This document shows positions 32,968 to 40,597 of a DNA stretch of 64,000 nucleotides, piece after piece. The DNA comes from JAFGLZ01 sp964622545 (lineage in GTDB: Bacteria; Planctomycetota; Phycisphaerae; UBA1845; JAFGLZ01). The stretch lies in NCBI GenBank assembly GCA_964622545.1, contig CAZUQM010000024.1, positions 1-64,000 of the forward strand. The letters are read 5' to 3'. Every line of letters starts with the position of its first letter. Positions within the stretch are counted from its first letter, which is position 1. The position numbers and the translations under genes were made by a program. The notes beneath the pieces were generated by a model. The model made no database searches. It was given only the letters and a program-made list of their open reading frames with translations, and had not been told where the DNA came from.

Positions 32968-34079
32968 GCCATGACGGTCTCGTGTGTGAGGGCGTACTTG
33001 GCCACCTTCTCCGGGCTGGGACGATACCCGAAGCCGGGTCCGTCGGGCAAGTGGAGGTAGCCTCCGGCGTCGACGACGATGGGTGGCTCGAGGAGGTCGT
33101 CGGCGAAGCGATGCGCCGAGGAGCCGATGTCGGTGGGGTAATCCATGCCGTCGAGGAGGCCGAACTGGAGGGCGGCGGCGGCGCCGATGCCGAGGTCGGG
33201 GGTGGTGGTCAGGTGACAGGGCAGGCCGGCGACGCGGGCGGCGCCGTAGGCGCGGGCCGCGGCGGTCAGGCCGCCGCAGCGTTGGACGTCGACGGTGACC
33301 AGGTCGACGGCGCCGGCGTCGGCAAGGGCCTGGAGCCGCTCGGGGTCTAGGCCGGCGGCGTCGATGCTGAGGGGCGAGGCGAGGGAGGCCCGAAGCTGGG
33401 GATAGTGATCGGCGGCGTCGGTGGGAAGCGGGCGGATGAGGGCGTCGAGGCCGTACTTGTCGAGGTTACGGAGCGTGGTCAGGTCGTCCATGGTGTAGCG
33501 TCCGTCGGCGTCGGCGAAGAGGGTGACGTCGGGCCAGCGGTGGCGGACGGCCGCGATGGGCTCGACGTCCCAGTTGGGGCGGATGCAGACCTTGAGGGCG
33601 CGGTAGCCGGAGGCGAGGCGTTGCTCGACGGTGTGGAGGCAGTCGTCGATGCGCTCGACGGGCCCGGCCGACAGGGCCGAGGCGATAGGGCGGGCAAAAC
33701 CGCCGAGCAGCGAATGCAGCGGGACGTCTCTGGCGAGGGCCTCGGTGTGCCACGCGGCCATGTCGAGCGCGGCGAGAAGACAGGGCGGGGCCTCGACGTG
33801 GGCGAGATCGGCGACGATCTGTGAGGGTTCGGTGTCGGTCAGGGCCAGGGCGGCGGGTGCGAGGTCTCGGCAGGCGGCGTTCCAGAGGGTGTCGATGTCG
33901 GGCGCGGGCGGGTTCGGTTCGAGGGGCCGGGAGGCCTCGCCCCAGCCGACGCCGCGGGAGGAACGGACGCGCATGAGGACGGCGTCCTTGTGCTCGACAG
34001 GGCACCGGTCGAGGCAGAGGGGGGCGACAAGGGGGATGCGAACGTGGTAGAGGTCGATCGAGTCCAAGCGCATGCGCAT
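32964..34079 (-). CDS. Enolase-superfamily protein (MenC/MLE-like) lacking catalytic residues
   Basis: The 371-residue protein has an enolase N-terminal fold (LDSIDLYHVRIPLVAPL) and barrel (YRALKVCIRPNWDVEPIAAV, LFADADGRYT, LSIDAAGLDPE, DLVTVDVQRCGGL, LPCHLTTTPDLGIGAAAALQ) like o-succinylbenzoate synthase or muconate cycloisomerases. The usual KxK is KVC here, the second metal-ligand Glu (IEQP-type) is missing in LIRP, the DES triad is DAA, and the Lys of the KPxxxGG motif is Asp (VDVQRCGG). It is thus unlikely to perform the normal reaction. I chose ATG 34079, after GAGGGGA. It is coupled to the HAD hydrolase gene downstream. Confidence 0.75.
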   Translation of the reverse strand: MRMRLDSIDLYHVRIPLVAPLCLDRCPVEHKDAVLMRVRSSRGVGWGEASRPLEPNPPAPDIDTLWNAACRDLAPAALALTDTEPSQIVADLAHVEAPPCLLAALDMAAWHTEALARDVPLHSLLGGFARPIASALSAGPVERIDDCLHTVEQRLASGYRALKVCIRPNWDVEPIAAVRHRWPDVTLFADADGRYTMDDLTTLRNLDKYGLDALIRPLPTDAADHYPQLRASLASPLSIDAAGLDPERLQALADAGAVDLVTVDVQRCGGLTAAARAYGAARVAGLPCHLTTTPDLGIGAAAALQFGLLDGMDYPTDIGSSAHRFADDLLEPPIVVDAGGYLHLPDGPGFGYRPSPEKVAKYALTHETVMA

Positions 34080-34247
34080 GCGGGGTCCCCTCGAGCCGTT
34101 GCGGGAGCGATGCTCCATTATAGGTTGACGGGAAAAGCGGGTCAGCGGCTTGGCGCCGGCTGCCGGGCGTGTGATATAATAGGGTAAACGGACACGATCT
34201 CAGGGATGGGCCGACGTCGTCGGGCGTCGGCCGGTGATAGGGGCACG

Positions 34248-34709
34248 ATGGCGCGGCGGCCGCCGGATCCGAACGAACCCGTGTTGACCCCAGCGATGCG
34301 CCGGCATCTGGTGGAGCGGCGGATCGTGGAGGCGATGGATCGCGGGGAGTTTGATCATCTTCCCGGGGCGGGCAAGCCGCTGGCGATCGATCAGCCGTCG
34401 GTGGTAAACGGCGACGTGTGGTGGGCGCTGCGGCTGATGCGTCAGGCGAACGTGGTGCCCGACGAGGTGCGGTACCGCAAGCGGATCGACGAACTCCGCC
34501 GCGAGGTGGACGTAGCAACAGACGACGAGGACGTGCGGCGGGCTGTCCGCGAACTGAACGGTCTGATCCTGAAGCTCAACGGCATGGGGACCAACGCGAT
34601 CCCCACGTCGCTGACGACGTTCGACGAGAACGAAGTCCTGGCCCGGTGGCGTCACCGGCGCCAGGGCGCAGAGACGGAGGGACCGAGTCATGCAAGCGTC
34701 GACACGTAA
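34248..34709 (+). CDS. DUF1992 (DnaJ-C28 conserved domain) protein
   Basis: I prefer ATG 34248 (AGGGG upstream) over ATG 34206. The 153-residue product shows the DUF1992 signature: RIVEAMDRGEFDHLPGAGKP, then LAIDQPS, WWALRLMRQANVVPDEV and helix EIRRE-like RIDELRREVDVA, plus NGLILKLNGMGTNAIP. The family is cytoplasmic and of unknown function, related to the C-terminal domain of DNAJC28. The gene overlaps the next one by 20 bases, so the two are cotranscribed and probably coupled. Confidence 0.85.
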   Translation: MARRPPDPNEPVLTPAMRRHLVERRIVEAMDRGEFDHLPGAGKPLAIDQPSVVNGDVWWALRLMRQANVVPDEVRYRKRIDELRREVDVATDDEDVRRAVRELNGLILKLNGMGTNAIPTSLTTFDENEVLARWRHRRQGAETEGPSHASVDT

Positions 34710-34911
34710 CGTCATGTGTGAGGTTTGCGGGTTCCGCTATCCGACGGATCGGTGGATCGAGAACTACGGCTACTGTCCCAACTGCGACCAACCGTATGGG
34801 GAGAACGCGCGGAAGCTTCTCGATCTGCCGCGGATGGACCTGGACCCGGAAGAGGGAGAGATCCCGGATCTGGGTGAGGACCCCGAGGCGCCCGGCACGT
34901 ACTTCCCGTGA
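34690..34911 (+). CDS. Small zinc-ribbon protein
   Basis: A 73-residue acidic protein with CEVCGFRYP and CPNCDQPYG, two Cys pairs 20 residues apart that would bind one zinc. The C-terminal half is rich in Asp and Glu (LDPEEGEIPDLGEDPEAPG). ATG 34690 has GGAGGG eight bases upstream, inside the preceding DUF1992 gene. It is convergent with leuB with a 12-base gap. Function unknown. Confidence 0.7.
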   Translation: MQASTRNVMCEVCGFRYPTDRWIENYGYCPNCDQPYGENARKLLDLPRMDLDPEEGEIPDLGEDPEAPGTYFP

Positions 34912-34923
34912 GCGACTTGCGGG

Positions 34924-36003
34924 CTAAGCGTTGTCGAGGGCCGCGCAGACCATCTCGCCCACCTCGGTGGTCGAGAACCCCATCCGGCCTGCGCTCATCG
35001 ATTCTAGTTTCGGTGTGGTGGCCTTGACGGCGGTCTCGACGCGCTGGGCGGCGCGGGCGTAGGCCGGGTCGCCCGACTGCGCGCCGGCGTTGTCGAGCAG
35101 CATGGCCAGGGCGCAGATGGCGGCCAGGGGGTTGATGACGTCCTGGCCGGTGTACTTGGGGGCCGACCCGCCGATGGGCTCGAACATGCTGGTGCCTTGC
35201 GGGTTGATGTTGCCGCCGGCGGCGATGCCCATGCCGCCTTGGATCATGGCGCCGAGGTCGGTGATGATGTCGCCGAACATGTTGGGCGTGACGATGGTGT
35301 CGTAGTATTCGGGATTCTTGACGAACCACATGCAGCAGGCGTCGACGTGGTTGTAGTCGCGCTGGATGTCGGGGTACTCGGCCTGGCCGATCTCATTGAA
35401 CGCCCGCCACCAGAGGTCGTGCGCGAAGGTCAGGACGTTGGTCTTGGCCACGAGCGTGAGCATCTTCTGGTCGTCGCGTCGTCGGGCGAGCTCGAAGGCG
35501 TAGCGGAGGCATCGCTCGACGCCGAAGCGCGTGGCGATCATCTCTTGGGTGGCGACCTCGTTGGGGGTGTTCTTGCGGAGGAAGCCGCCGCCGCCGAAGT
35601 AGAGGTCTTCGGTGTTTTCGCGGACGACATCGAATTGGATATCGTCGGGGGCCTTGTCCTTGAGGGGCGTGTCGACGCCGGGGTAGAGCTTGACGGGTCG
35701 GAGGTTGATGTACTGGTCGAGCTCGAAGCGGAGGCGGAGGAGCAGGCCCTTTTCGAGGATGCCGGGGGCGACGTCGGGGTGTCCGACGGCGCCGAGGTAG
35801 ATGGCGTCGTAACCGCGGAGCTCGTCGACGGCGGAGTCGGGTAGGACCTCGCCGGTCTGGAGGTAGCGATCGCCGCCGAAGTCGTAGTCGGTGGTCTCGT
35901 ATGTGAAGCCTTCGAGGGCCGCGACGGCGCCGAGCACTTTGAGGCCCTCGCGCACGACTTCGGGTCCTGTTCCGTCACCGCCGAGCACCGCGATCTTGAG
36001 CAT
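34924..36003 (-). CDS. leuB: 3-isopropylmalate dehydrogenase
   Basis: The 359-residue NAD-dependent decarboxylating dehydrogenase works in leucine synthesis. Signatures are the N-terminal LGGDGTGPEV, AIYLGAVGHPDVAPG, LLLRLRFELDQYINLRPVKL (substrate Arg residues), VVRENTEDLYFGGG, KTNVLTFAHDLWW (Lys near the active site), VTPNMFGDIITDLGA (metal-binding Asp) and FEPIGGSAPKYTGQD, which binds NAD. Length and motif order are normal for LeuB; tartrate or isocitrate dehydrogenase relatives are the alternatives. No other leu genes are nearby. ATG 36003 is preceded by GAGGAC. Confidence 0.9.
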   Translation of the reverse strand: MLKIAVLGGDGTGPEVVREGLKVLGAVAALEGFTYETTDYDFGGDRYLQTGEVLPDSAVDELRGYDAIYLGAVGHPDVAPGILEKGLLLRLRFELDQYINLRPVKLYPGVDTPLKDKAPDDIQFDVVRENTEDLYFGGGGFLRKNTPNEVATQEMIATRFGVERCLRYAFELARRRDDQKMLTLVAKTNVLTFAHDLWWRAFNEIGQAEYPDIQRDYNHVDACCMWFVKNPEYYDTIVTPNMFGDIITDLGAMIQGGMGIAAGGNINPQGTSMFEPIGGSAPKYTGQDVINPLAAICALAMLLDNAGAQSGDPAYARAAQRVETAVKATTPKLESMSAGRMGFSTTEVGEMVCAALDNA

Positions 36004-36676
36004 GGCATGTCCTCACGTCATGGGTGTTTCTACCGATCGGGCCGGGCACGTGCGTGTCCCGGTCGATCGGGTCATGCGAGCCACACAGTATGATGCGTAG
36101 GGGGGCGGAGGTCAAACGGGGGACAGCAGGGTCTAGGGTTAAGGATCTGGACGGGTGGGGGAAACGTCGAAACGCCAACACGTCGAAACGGCGACACGTC
36201 AAGGAGTCGAAAGGTCGAAACGTCGAACCAGCAGCACATGTCGAGAAGTCAACCCATCGGCACGTCGACACGAGGGCAGGATGGGCAAGCAGCAGGGTGC
36301 CCTGGTGGTCGCGTATCTCGTCAGAGGCTTCAGACTGCAGACCCCAGGCTACAGGAAGGGCCATGCGTGCTCTCGGTGAAGTGTGTGATTGCGAAGCCCT
36401 GAGGTCTGAAGCCTGTAGTCTATGGTCTTCGGGGCCGTGGTCGTCGGAGACGGGTGGTGGGATGGTGTGAGGGAATTCGTGTTCCCCACCGCTGAAGGGA
36501 TGGGTCACCCGCCGGGTGGTGGGAACTCAAGGAGTCAGAGTACGGAAGACCAGAGCCCGGAGGAACACGGCAACGCGTGCTGAGCGCCGGATCGCTCATC
36601 GCGAGGTTCGGCAGGATCGCGGGTTCTGCGGGATGGGTTCGCGGTTCCGAGGAAGTAGGTGTGGCGATGGAGTGCG
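36004..36676. other. Repeat-rich region between leuB and tRNA-Ser
   Basis: No gene found. 36161-36272 is a TCGACA-type repeat block. 36330-36440 has loosely inverted segments (CTTCAGACTGCAGACC.. and GAGGTCTGAAGCC..). Near 36470-36540 the text TCCCCACCGCTGAAGGGATG is not a recognised element. Confidence 0.45.
36161..36272. repeat. TCGACA-type repeat block
   Basis: Units such as AAACGTCGAAACG, CAACACGTCG, GCGACACGTC, GGAGTCGAAAGG and CGTCGACACG repeat at 9-11 bases. 36231-36257 matches 24321-24347 with three mismatches. Confidence 0.65.
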
Positions 36677-36705
36677 TTGAGCCGGTGGTGGCGCGAGTGT
36701 ACAAT
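36677..36705 (+). promoter_or_regulatory. Sigma-70 promoter of tRNA-Ser
   Basis: TTGAGC (36677-36682), a 17-base spacer and TACAAT (36700-36705), about 64 bases before the tRNA. Confidence 0.65.
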
Positions 36706-36768
36706 GCATGCCGATGAAAGAAGATACGGTGTGCCTCGGCCGGTGTGGCCATGCGGCGGCTGAGTGAT

Positions 36769-36856
<88 letters not shown>

Positions 36857-37066
36857 GTTTCCGAATTCCATCCAGAAAGAGAGCCGTGCAGTGGGTGAAG
36901 CGGACTGATTTCGTGAGGGGTCGCTTTCCTGGGCGCGTCGAGGCTTCGGTTCTCCTGCGGTTTCCTGATCGATTGTTCTGCGAGTCACGTCTACCATGCG
37001 ACGTCGTTGGCGCGTCTGGACGCACCTACAAGGCACGCCGGCGTGGCGAACCCACCTCAGAACACG

Positions 37067-37075
37067 TGGTATACT
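37067..37075 (+). promoter_or_regulatory. Extended -10 promoter candidate for the RNase H-like gene
   Basis: TGG followed by TATACT (37070-37075) fits an extended -10 element without a clear -35. Transcription would start near 37082, 27 bases before the ATG. Confidence 0.4.
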
Positions 37076-37108
37076 GAAGGTAGGATTATGCGAGGTTGAG
37101 GGCTCCTG

Positions 37109-38200
37109 ATGCAGGGATCCAGAGTGGTCATAACCACAAGCTGTACGTTCTCTGAGGAGCACGTGAGGGGCGGCTGGGCAGCGATCGTTCGCAATCTGGA
37201 TACGGGCAAGCGTCGCGAGGTGAGCGGTTGGGAGCGGTGCGCCAGCGCAGTCCGGCTGGAGCTATGCGCCGTCATCGAAGCGATGCACGTCTTGACGGGG
37301 CCGTCGCAGGTGTGCGTGCATACGGCGAGTTCGTCATTGGCCAGGAGGCTCGGCATGCTGGAGGTGTGCCGGAGTCGACCATGGCCCGAAGAGGCGGCTG
37401 AGGACGAGGATCTTTGGGAGCGACTGGTCGAACTCTTGAAGACACACCAGGTGACGGCGGAATGGCGTCCTGCTCGTGGTGGTCACCCCGAGACGGTTCG
37501 CTGTTATGAGCTTGCGGTTGCGGCTATCCACTCAGTCGAGGAAGTGGTCGGCGACGAGGGGATCATCTGCCCGGCGTGCGGCTATAACCTCAGCGGGAAT
37601 GGGGTCGGCCGTTGTAGCGAGTGCGGCGAGCCTTTCGACCGGTTTGAGCTGCTTTACAGGAAATGGATTCGCAGACCCTGGGGAGGCCTCGAGCGGAGAG
37701 CCAGGCTGCACAGCGTGGTGGTGGCCAGCGGCGCCGTCGTCTCGACGAAGCGGGATTCAAGGGGCTGGGGGGTGGTCGTTCGGAACCTCACGACGCGGAG
37801 GCGGACCGAGTTGAGTGGGTACGACACGTTCGCCAGCTTGCGACGGATGGAACTGGAGGCCTGCGTTGCGGGCCTTAGGACGGTGGTGTGTGCGTCCAGG
37901 GTACGCGTCGTGACGGGGAACAGCACTGTGGCCCGGGGGATGGGGCTGTTGCGGATGTGGCGCCCTGAGGAGTGGAAGGGGTCTATGGCCCTGGACTTCG
38001 ATCTGTGGCGGTTGTTGGTGGATGCCGGGCATCGTCATGAGCTGACGGGGGAGTGGGTCCCGGAGTCAGGCGCTCATCCGGAGCGACGGCGAGCCCAAGA
38101 GCTAGCCGCCGACGCATGCAGGGGGCGGCGGGAACCGCTGTCGTCGCGAGCATGCCAAAGACCAGATGAGCACGATGGCATCAACCCAATCTCTGGATAG
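37109..38200 (+). CDS. Double degenerate RNase HI protein with central zinc ribbon
   Basis: The 363-residue protein has two RNase HI-like modules (about 5-145 and 200-340) around a zinc ribbon (CPACGYNL with CSECGEPF, 154-176). Module 1 keeps GGWAAIVRN, LELCAVIEA, DLWERLVELLKTHQ and HPETVRCYELA, which align well with RNase HI. Module 2 keeps GWGVVVRN, MELEA, DLWRLLVDAGHRHEL and HPERRRAQELA. Of the four catalytic acids only the Glu of MEL/LEL is kept (Glu51, Glu248). The Asp of TDG, TDS (Ala73; Gly270/Asn271) and CDELA (Tyr133; Gln330) are lost in both, as is the flexible-loop His. It is probably not a nuclease but may still bind RNA-DNA or structured RNA. GAGGG stands upstream of ATG 37109. 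Confidence 0.8.
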   Translation: MQGSRVVITTSCTFSEEHVRGGWAAIVRNLDTGKRREVSGWERCASAVRLELCAVIEAMHVLTGPSQVCVHTASSSLARRLGMLEVCRSRPWPEEAAEDEDLWERLVELLKTHQVTAEWRPARGGHPETVRCYELAVAAIHSVEEVVGDEGIICPACGYNLSGNGVGRCSECGEPFDRFELLYRKWIRRPWGGLERRARLHSVVVASGAVVSTKRDSRGWGVVVRNLTTRRRTELSGYDTFASLRRMELEACVAGLRTVVCASRVRVVTGNSTVARGMGLLRMWRPEEWKGSMALDFDLWRLLVDAGHRHELTGEWVPESGAHPERRRAQELAADACRGRREPLSSRACQRPDEHDGINPISG

Positions 38201-38636
38201 CCAGCATGTCGCGCCTCCTGTGGTGGATGATGCAGGTCCTCCTTGCTTGAGCCAGGTGTACCTCCTGGTCGTTAGGACGTCGTGAACCACCGCAGCTGTC
38301 GGCGCCGGCAGGGTCGTGTCGGGGCGCGTGCTGGAGGCGTCGAGCTCGACATGCCGTTGCCCTCCCGGGCAACGGACCCCGCTGGGGCCCCGGCTTCGCC
38401 TAGAGCTGCCTTTCAGAAGTATCGCGACGACCAGTCCGAGCCGCCGGATGTATCCGGCGCGGTCGCGCGGCATGAATGCCGCGGATCGAGCAGCAGCTGT
38501 GGCGTGTGCCCCCCTGTCCATCGTCGCACGATTTGTGAAACGCAGCGCTAGTAGTCCGACACAAATGAATCTGTTGGTTTCCCAACTCCGGAGCGGCCGT
38601 CGGAGACGCGACTGTGAAGGAGCGTTGTTGTTCAAA
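38201..38636. other. Gene-free region after the RNase H-like gene
   Basis: No credible gene. All frames read as Arg/Ser-rich non-coding translation. It leads into the dispersed repeat at 38637. Confidence 0.45.
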
Positions 38637-38731
38637 CGCTCCAACAACACAGCTCCCTGACGGTCGCTGCTCTGATAAGCGTCTCGCCCTCCTGATCGGA
38701 ACCCACAGAAACAAGTGTGGTCGGGTACTAG
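38637..38731 (+). repeat. Dispersed repeat, copy B
   Basis: Nearly identical to 3086-3180, in the same orientation: 38 exact bases (ending GGTCGCTGCTCTG), then CGTCTCGCCCTCCTGATCGG and a diverging end. Bases 38732-38947 hold further degenerate palindromes (CAAGCCCGCTTCGCCAAGGC) and no gene. Confidence 0.85.
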
Positions 38732-38947
38732 GCTACGCCGCGGGAACCAGCGGGACTCGGCGGGGGTGCGGGTCGGCGGGGGCGTGGTTTGTGGTGGTTC
38801 AGCAAGCGGGACCGCCTTGGCGCACTGGCGGGCAAGCCCGCTTCGCCAAGGCTACGGAGCGTGAGGCCGGCCGTGGCACGCAGGGCCTGAAGCGTGAGGT
38901 CTGAGGTCTTAGGACTGGTTAGGGAGCCTCGTGATGGCGCGGCGGTG

Positions 38948-40480
38948 CTAGGGCTGTTGGAGGCAGCCGGCCAGGGCCTTGGGAAGCGTGCGGTAGAAGA
39001 CGATGTCGTCGAGGGAGACGTCGGCGTTCTCGTTCTTCTTGTGCGTGACGAGCTTGAGGGCGGTCAGCGTCATGGGTCGCCGGGGCTTGCTGGCGGCGTT
39101 GTAGACGCGGTCGCCCTCCTGACCGAGCTCGAGCTTGGTCAGGTCGAGCGCGACGGTATGCCAACGTCCGACCTTGGGGTGCAGGTAGGCCGAGAAGGCG
39201 AAGTACGACTCGTCAGACGGAGGCAGGCCGTCAGGCCTGGTGACGAGCGTGAAGACCATCTCCATGTCCCGATCGGTGCGAACGCGTAGCGCGACGAAGC
39301 GGTACGGAGCGATGTCGTGATTCTGACGGGGTGGCCTGGTCGTGACGATCCTCTGTAGGCCGTACTCACCCCAGTCTTCTTCCTTACCTTGAGCGAAGCG
39401 GATCTTGATGACGTGGGCGTCGGCGTCTTTGGCATAGGCTGCGGCGGCGGGCCACAGCTCCGCACGGAGCTTGGGCTTCTCGGCGTTGTCGAAGACCCAG
39501 GCGTCCGGGCCGGGCTTGGGCATCGGATCGGGCGCACCAGGCTTGAGGGGTAGGGGTGCGGGCGGATTGGGCGCGGTCGGGCGGGACGGCTCGGCGTCTC
39601 GGGCGGATGGATCAACGGTTGCGGATCCGGCTGGGCGTGCCGCGACGGGCGGCTTGCCGCCCTGGCCGGTGAGGCTGGTCGCATCGCCGGCGCCGCGGAT
39701 GACGTCGACGATCCGGCGGCAGAGCATCGGGGCGACGCGTCTGGAGAAGGTGCCGTTGGGGTGCGAGTCACCGGAGGCGTAGGCGGGTTTGAACGTCAGG
39801 CCGCCGTCGGTCTGGAGGGTGTGGAAGTCCCAGATGTAAATGTTGTCGCCCCTGGTGTCCCAGGCGGTGCGGACCCAGTCGAAGAAGGCCTTGGCGCGGC
39901 GTGCGGCGGCCTGGTCGGTCTCGGCGGGTACGAGGGCGGCGCCCGTCCAGACGAGGAACTTGGTCTTGGGGAACCGGTGGAGCTTGGTCTTAAGGGCCGC
40001 GTATTGGAGCTTGTAGTTCTCGATGCGTTTGTCGGGGCTGGCGATGTCGGGGTTGCCGGTGTCGGGTTCGATGGCCGAGACGGGGAAGCAGTGCTTGAAG
40101 ACGATGATGTCGTGCTTGGGCGCGAGGATCTCGAGCGTGGGCTCGGTCTTGTAGGGCTTGGGTCCGGCGTGGCGGACCCAGATGTTCCAGTAGTCGTAGG
40201 GATAGTTCTCCCAGCCGTAGGGCTCGCTCTTGGGGAAGGCCTGTTCGGTGATCGTGTAACGCGTGCCGTTGGCCTGGTTGTAGGCGTCGAACCAGGGGCG
40301 GACCCCACCGTTCCAGATGCACTCGCCGGTGCTGTGGTGGAGGAAGAGGATGCGGGCCTTGGTTGGGGGGCGATCGGCTGCGGCGGCGCGGGCGGTCGGC
40401 GTTGCTGTTCGGGCGACCAGGGCGGCGAGGCAGCAGATGGCGTAGGGAAGCGGGCGTGCTGACGGGGTTCGCTGGGCCAT
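38948..40480 (-). CDS. Secreted SGNH-type hydrolase with C-terminal carbohydrate-binding-like domain
   Basis: The 510-residue protein begins with a signal peptide (LPYAICCLAALVARTATPTARA). The N-terminal domain (about 40-265) resembles SGNH/GDSL hydrolases: ILFLHHSTGECIW carries the nucleophile-position Ser, VFKHCFPVSAIE and FLVWTGAALVP form the core, and SGDSHPNGTFSRRVAPML gives the Asp-x-His end of the triad. A Pro-rich linker (about 280-325) leads to a beta-sandwich (about 330-510) ending in DVSLDDIVFYRTLP, like CBM11-type or other carbohydrate-binding modules. It may deacylate a polysaccharide (inference). GGAGG stands eight bases upstream of ATG 40480. Confidence 0.75.
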   Translation of the reverse strand: MAQRTPSARPLPYAICCLAALVARTATPTARAAAADRPPTKARILFLHHSTGECIWNGGVRPWFDAYNQANGTRYTITEQAFPKSEPYGWENYPYDYWNIWVRHAGPKPYKTEPTLEILAPKHDIIVFKHCFPVSAIEPDTGNPDIASPDKRIENYKLQYAALKTKLHRFPKTKFLVWTGAALVPAETDQAAARRAKAFFDWVRTAWDTRGDNIYIWDFHTLQTDGGLTFKPAYASGDSHPNGTFSRRVAPMLCRRIVDVIRGAGDATSLTGQGGKPPVAARPAGSATVDPSARDAEPSRPTAPNPPAPLPLKPGAPDPMPKPGPDAWVFDNAEKPKLRAELWPAAAAYAKDADAHVIKIRFAQGKEEDWGEYGLQRIVTTRPPRQNHDIAPYRFVALRVRTDRDMEMVFTLVTRPDGLPPSDESYFAFSAYLHPKVGRWHTVALDLTKLELGQEGDRVYNAASKPRRPMTLTALKLVTHKKNENADVSLDDIVFYRTLPKALAGCLQQP

Positions 40481-40597
40481 GACGAGGCCTCCTTGTCGTC
40501 GGGCGGCTGGGTGCCGCGCTACCCCCGGGTTTGGCTAGGATTCTACGATGGCGGCGTGCGCGGGGGCAATGGTTGGCGTGCGGTGACCAGAGGTCGA

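Noticed and set aside
38102..38650. 182-residue minus-strand frame after the RNase H-like gene
   Set aside because: Ser/Arg-rich, no motif, and it overlaps the dispersed repeat.
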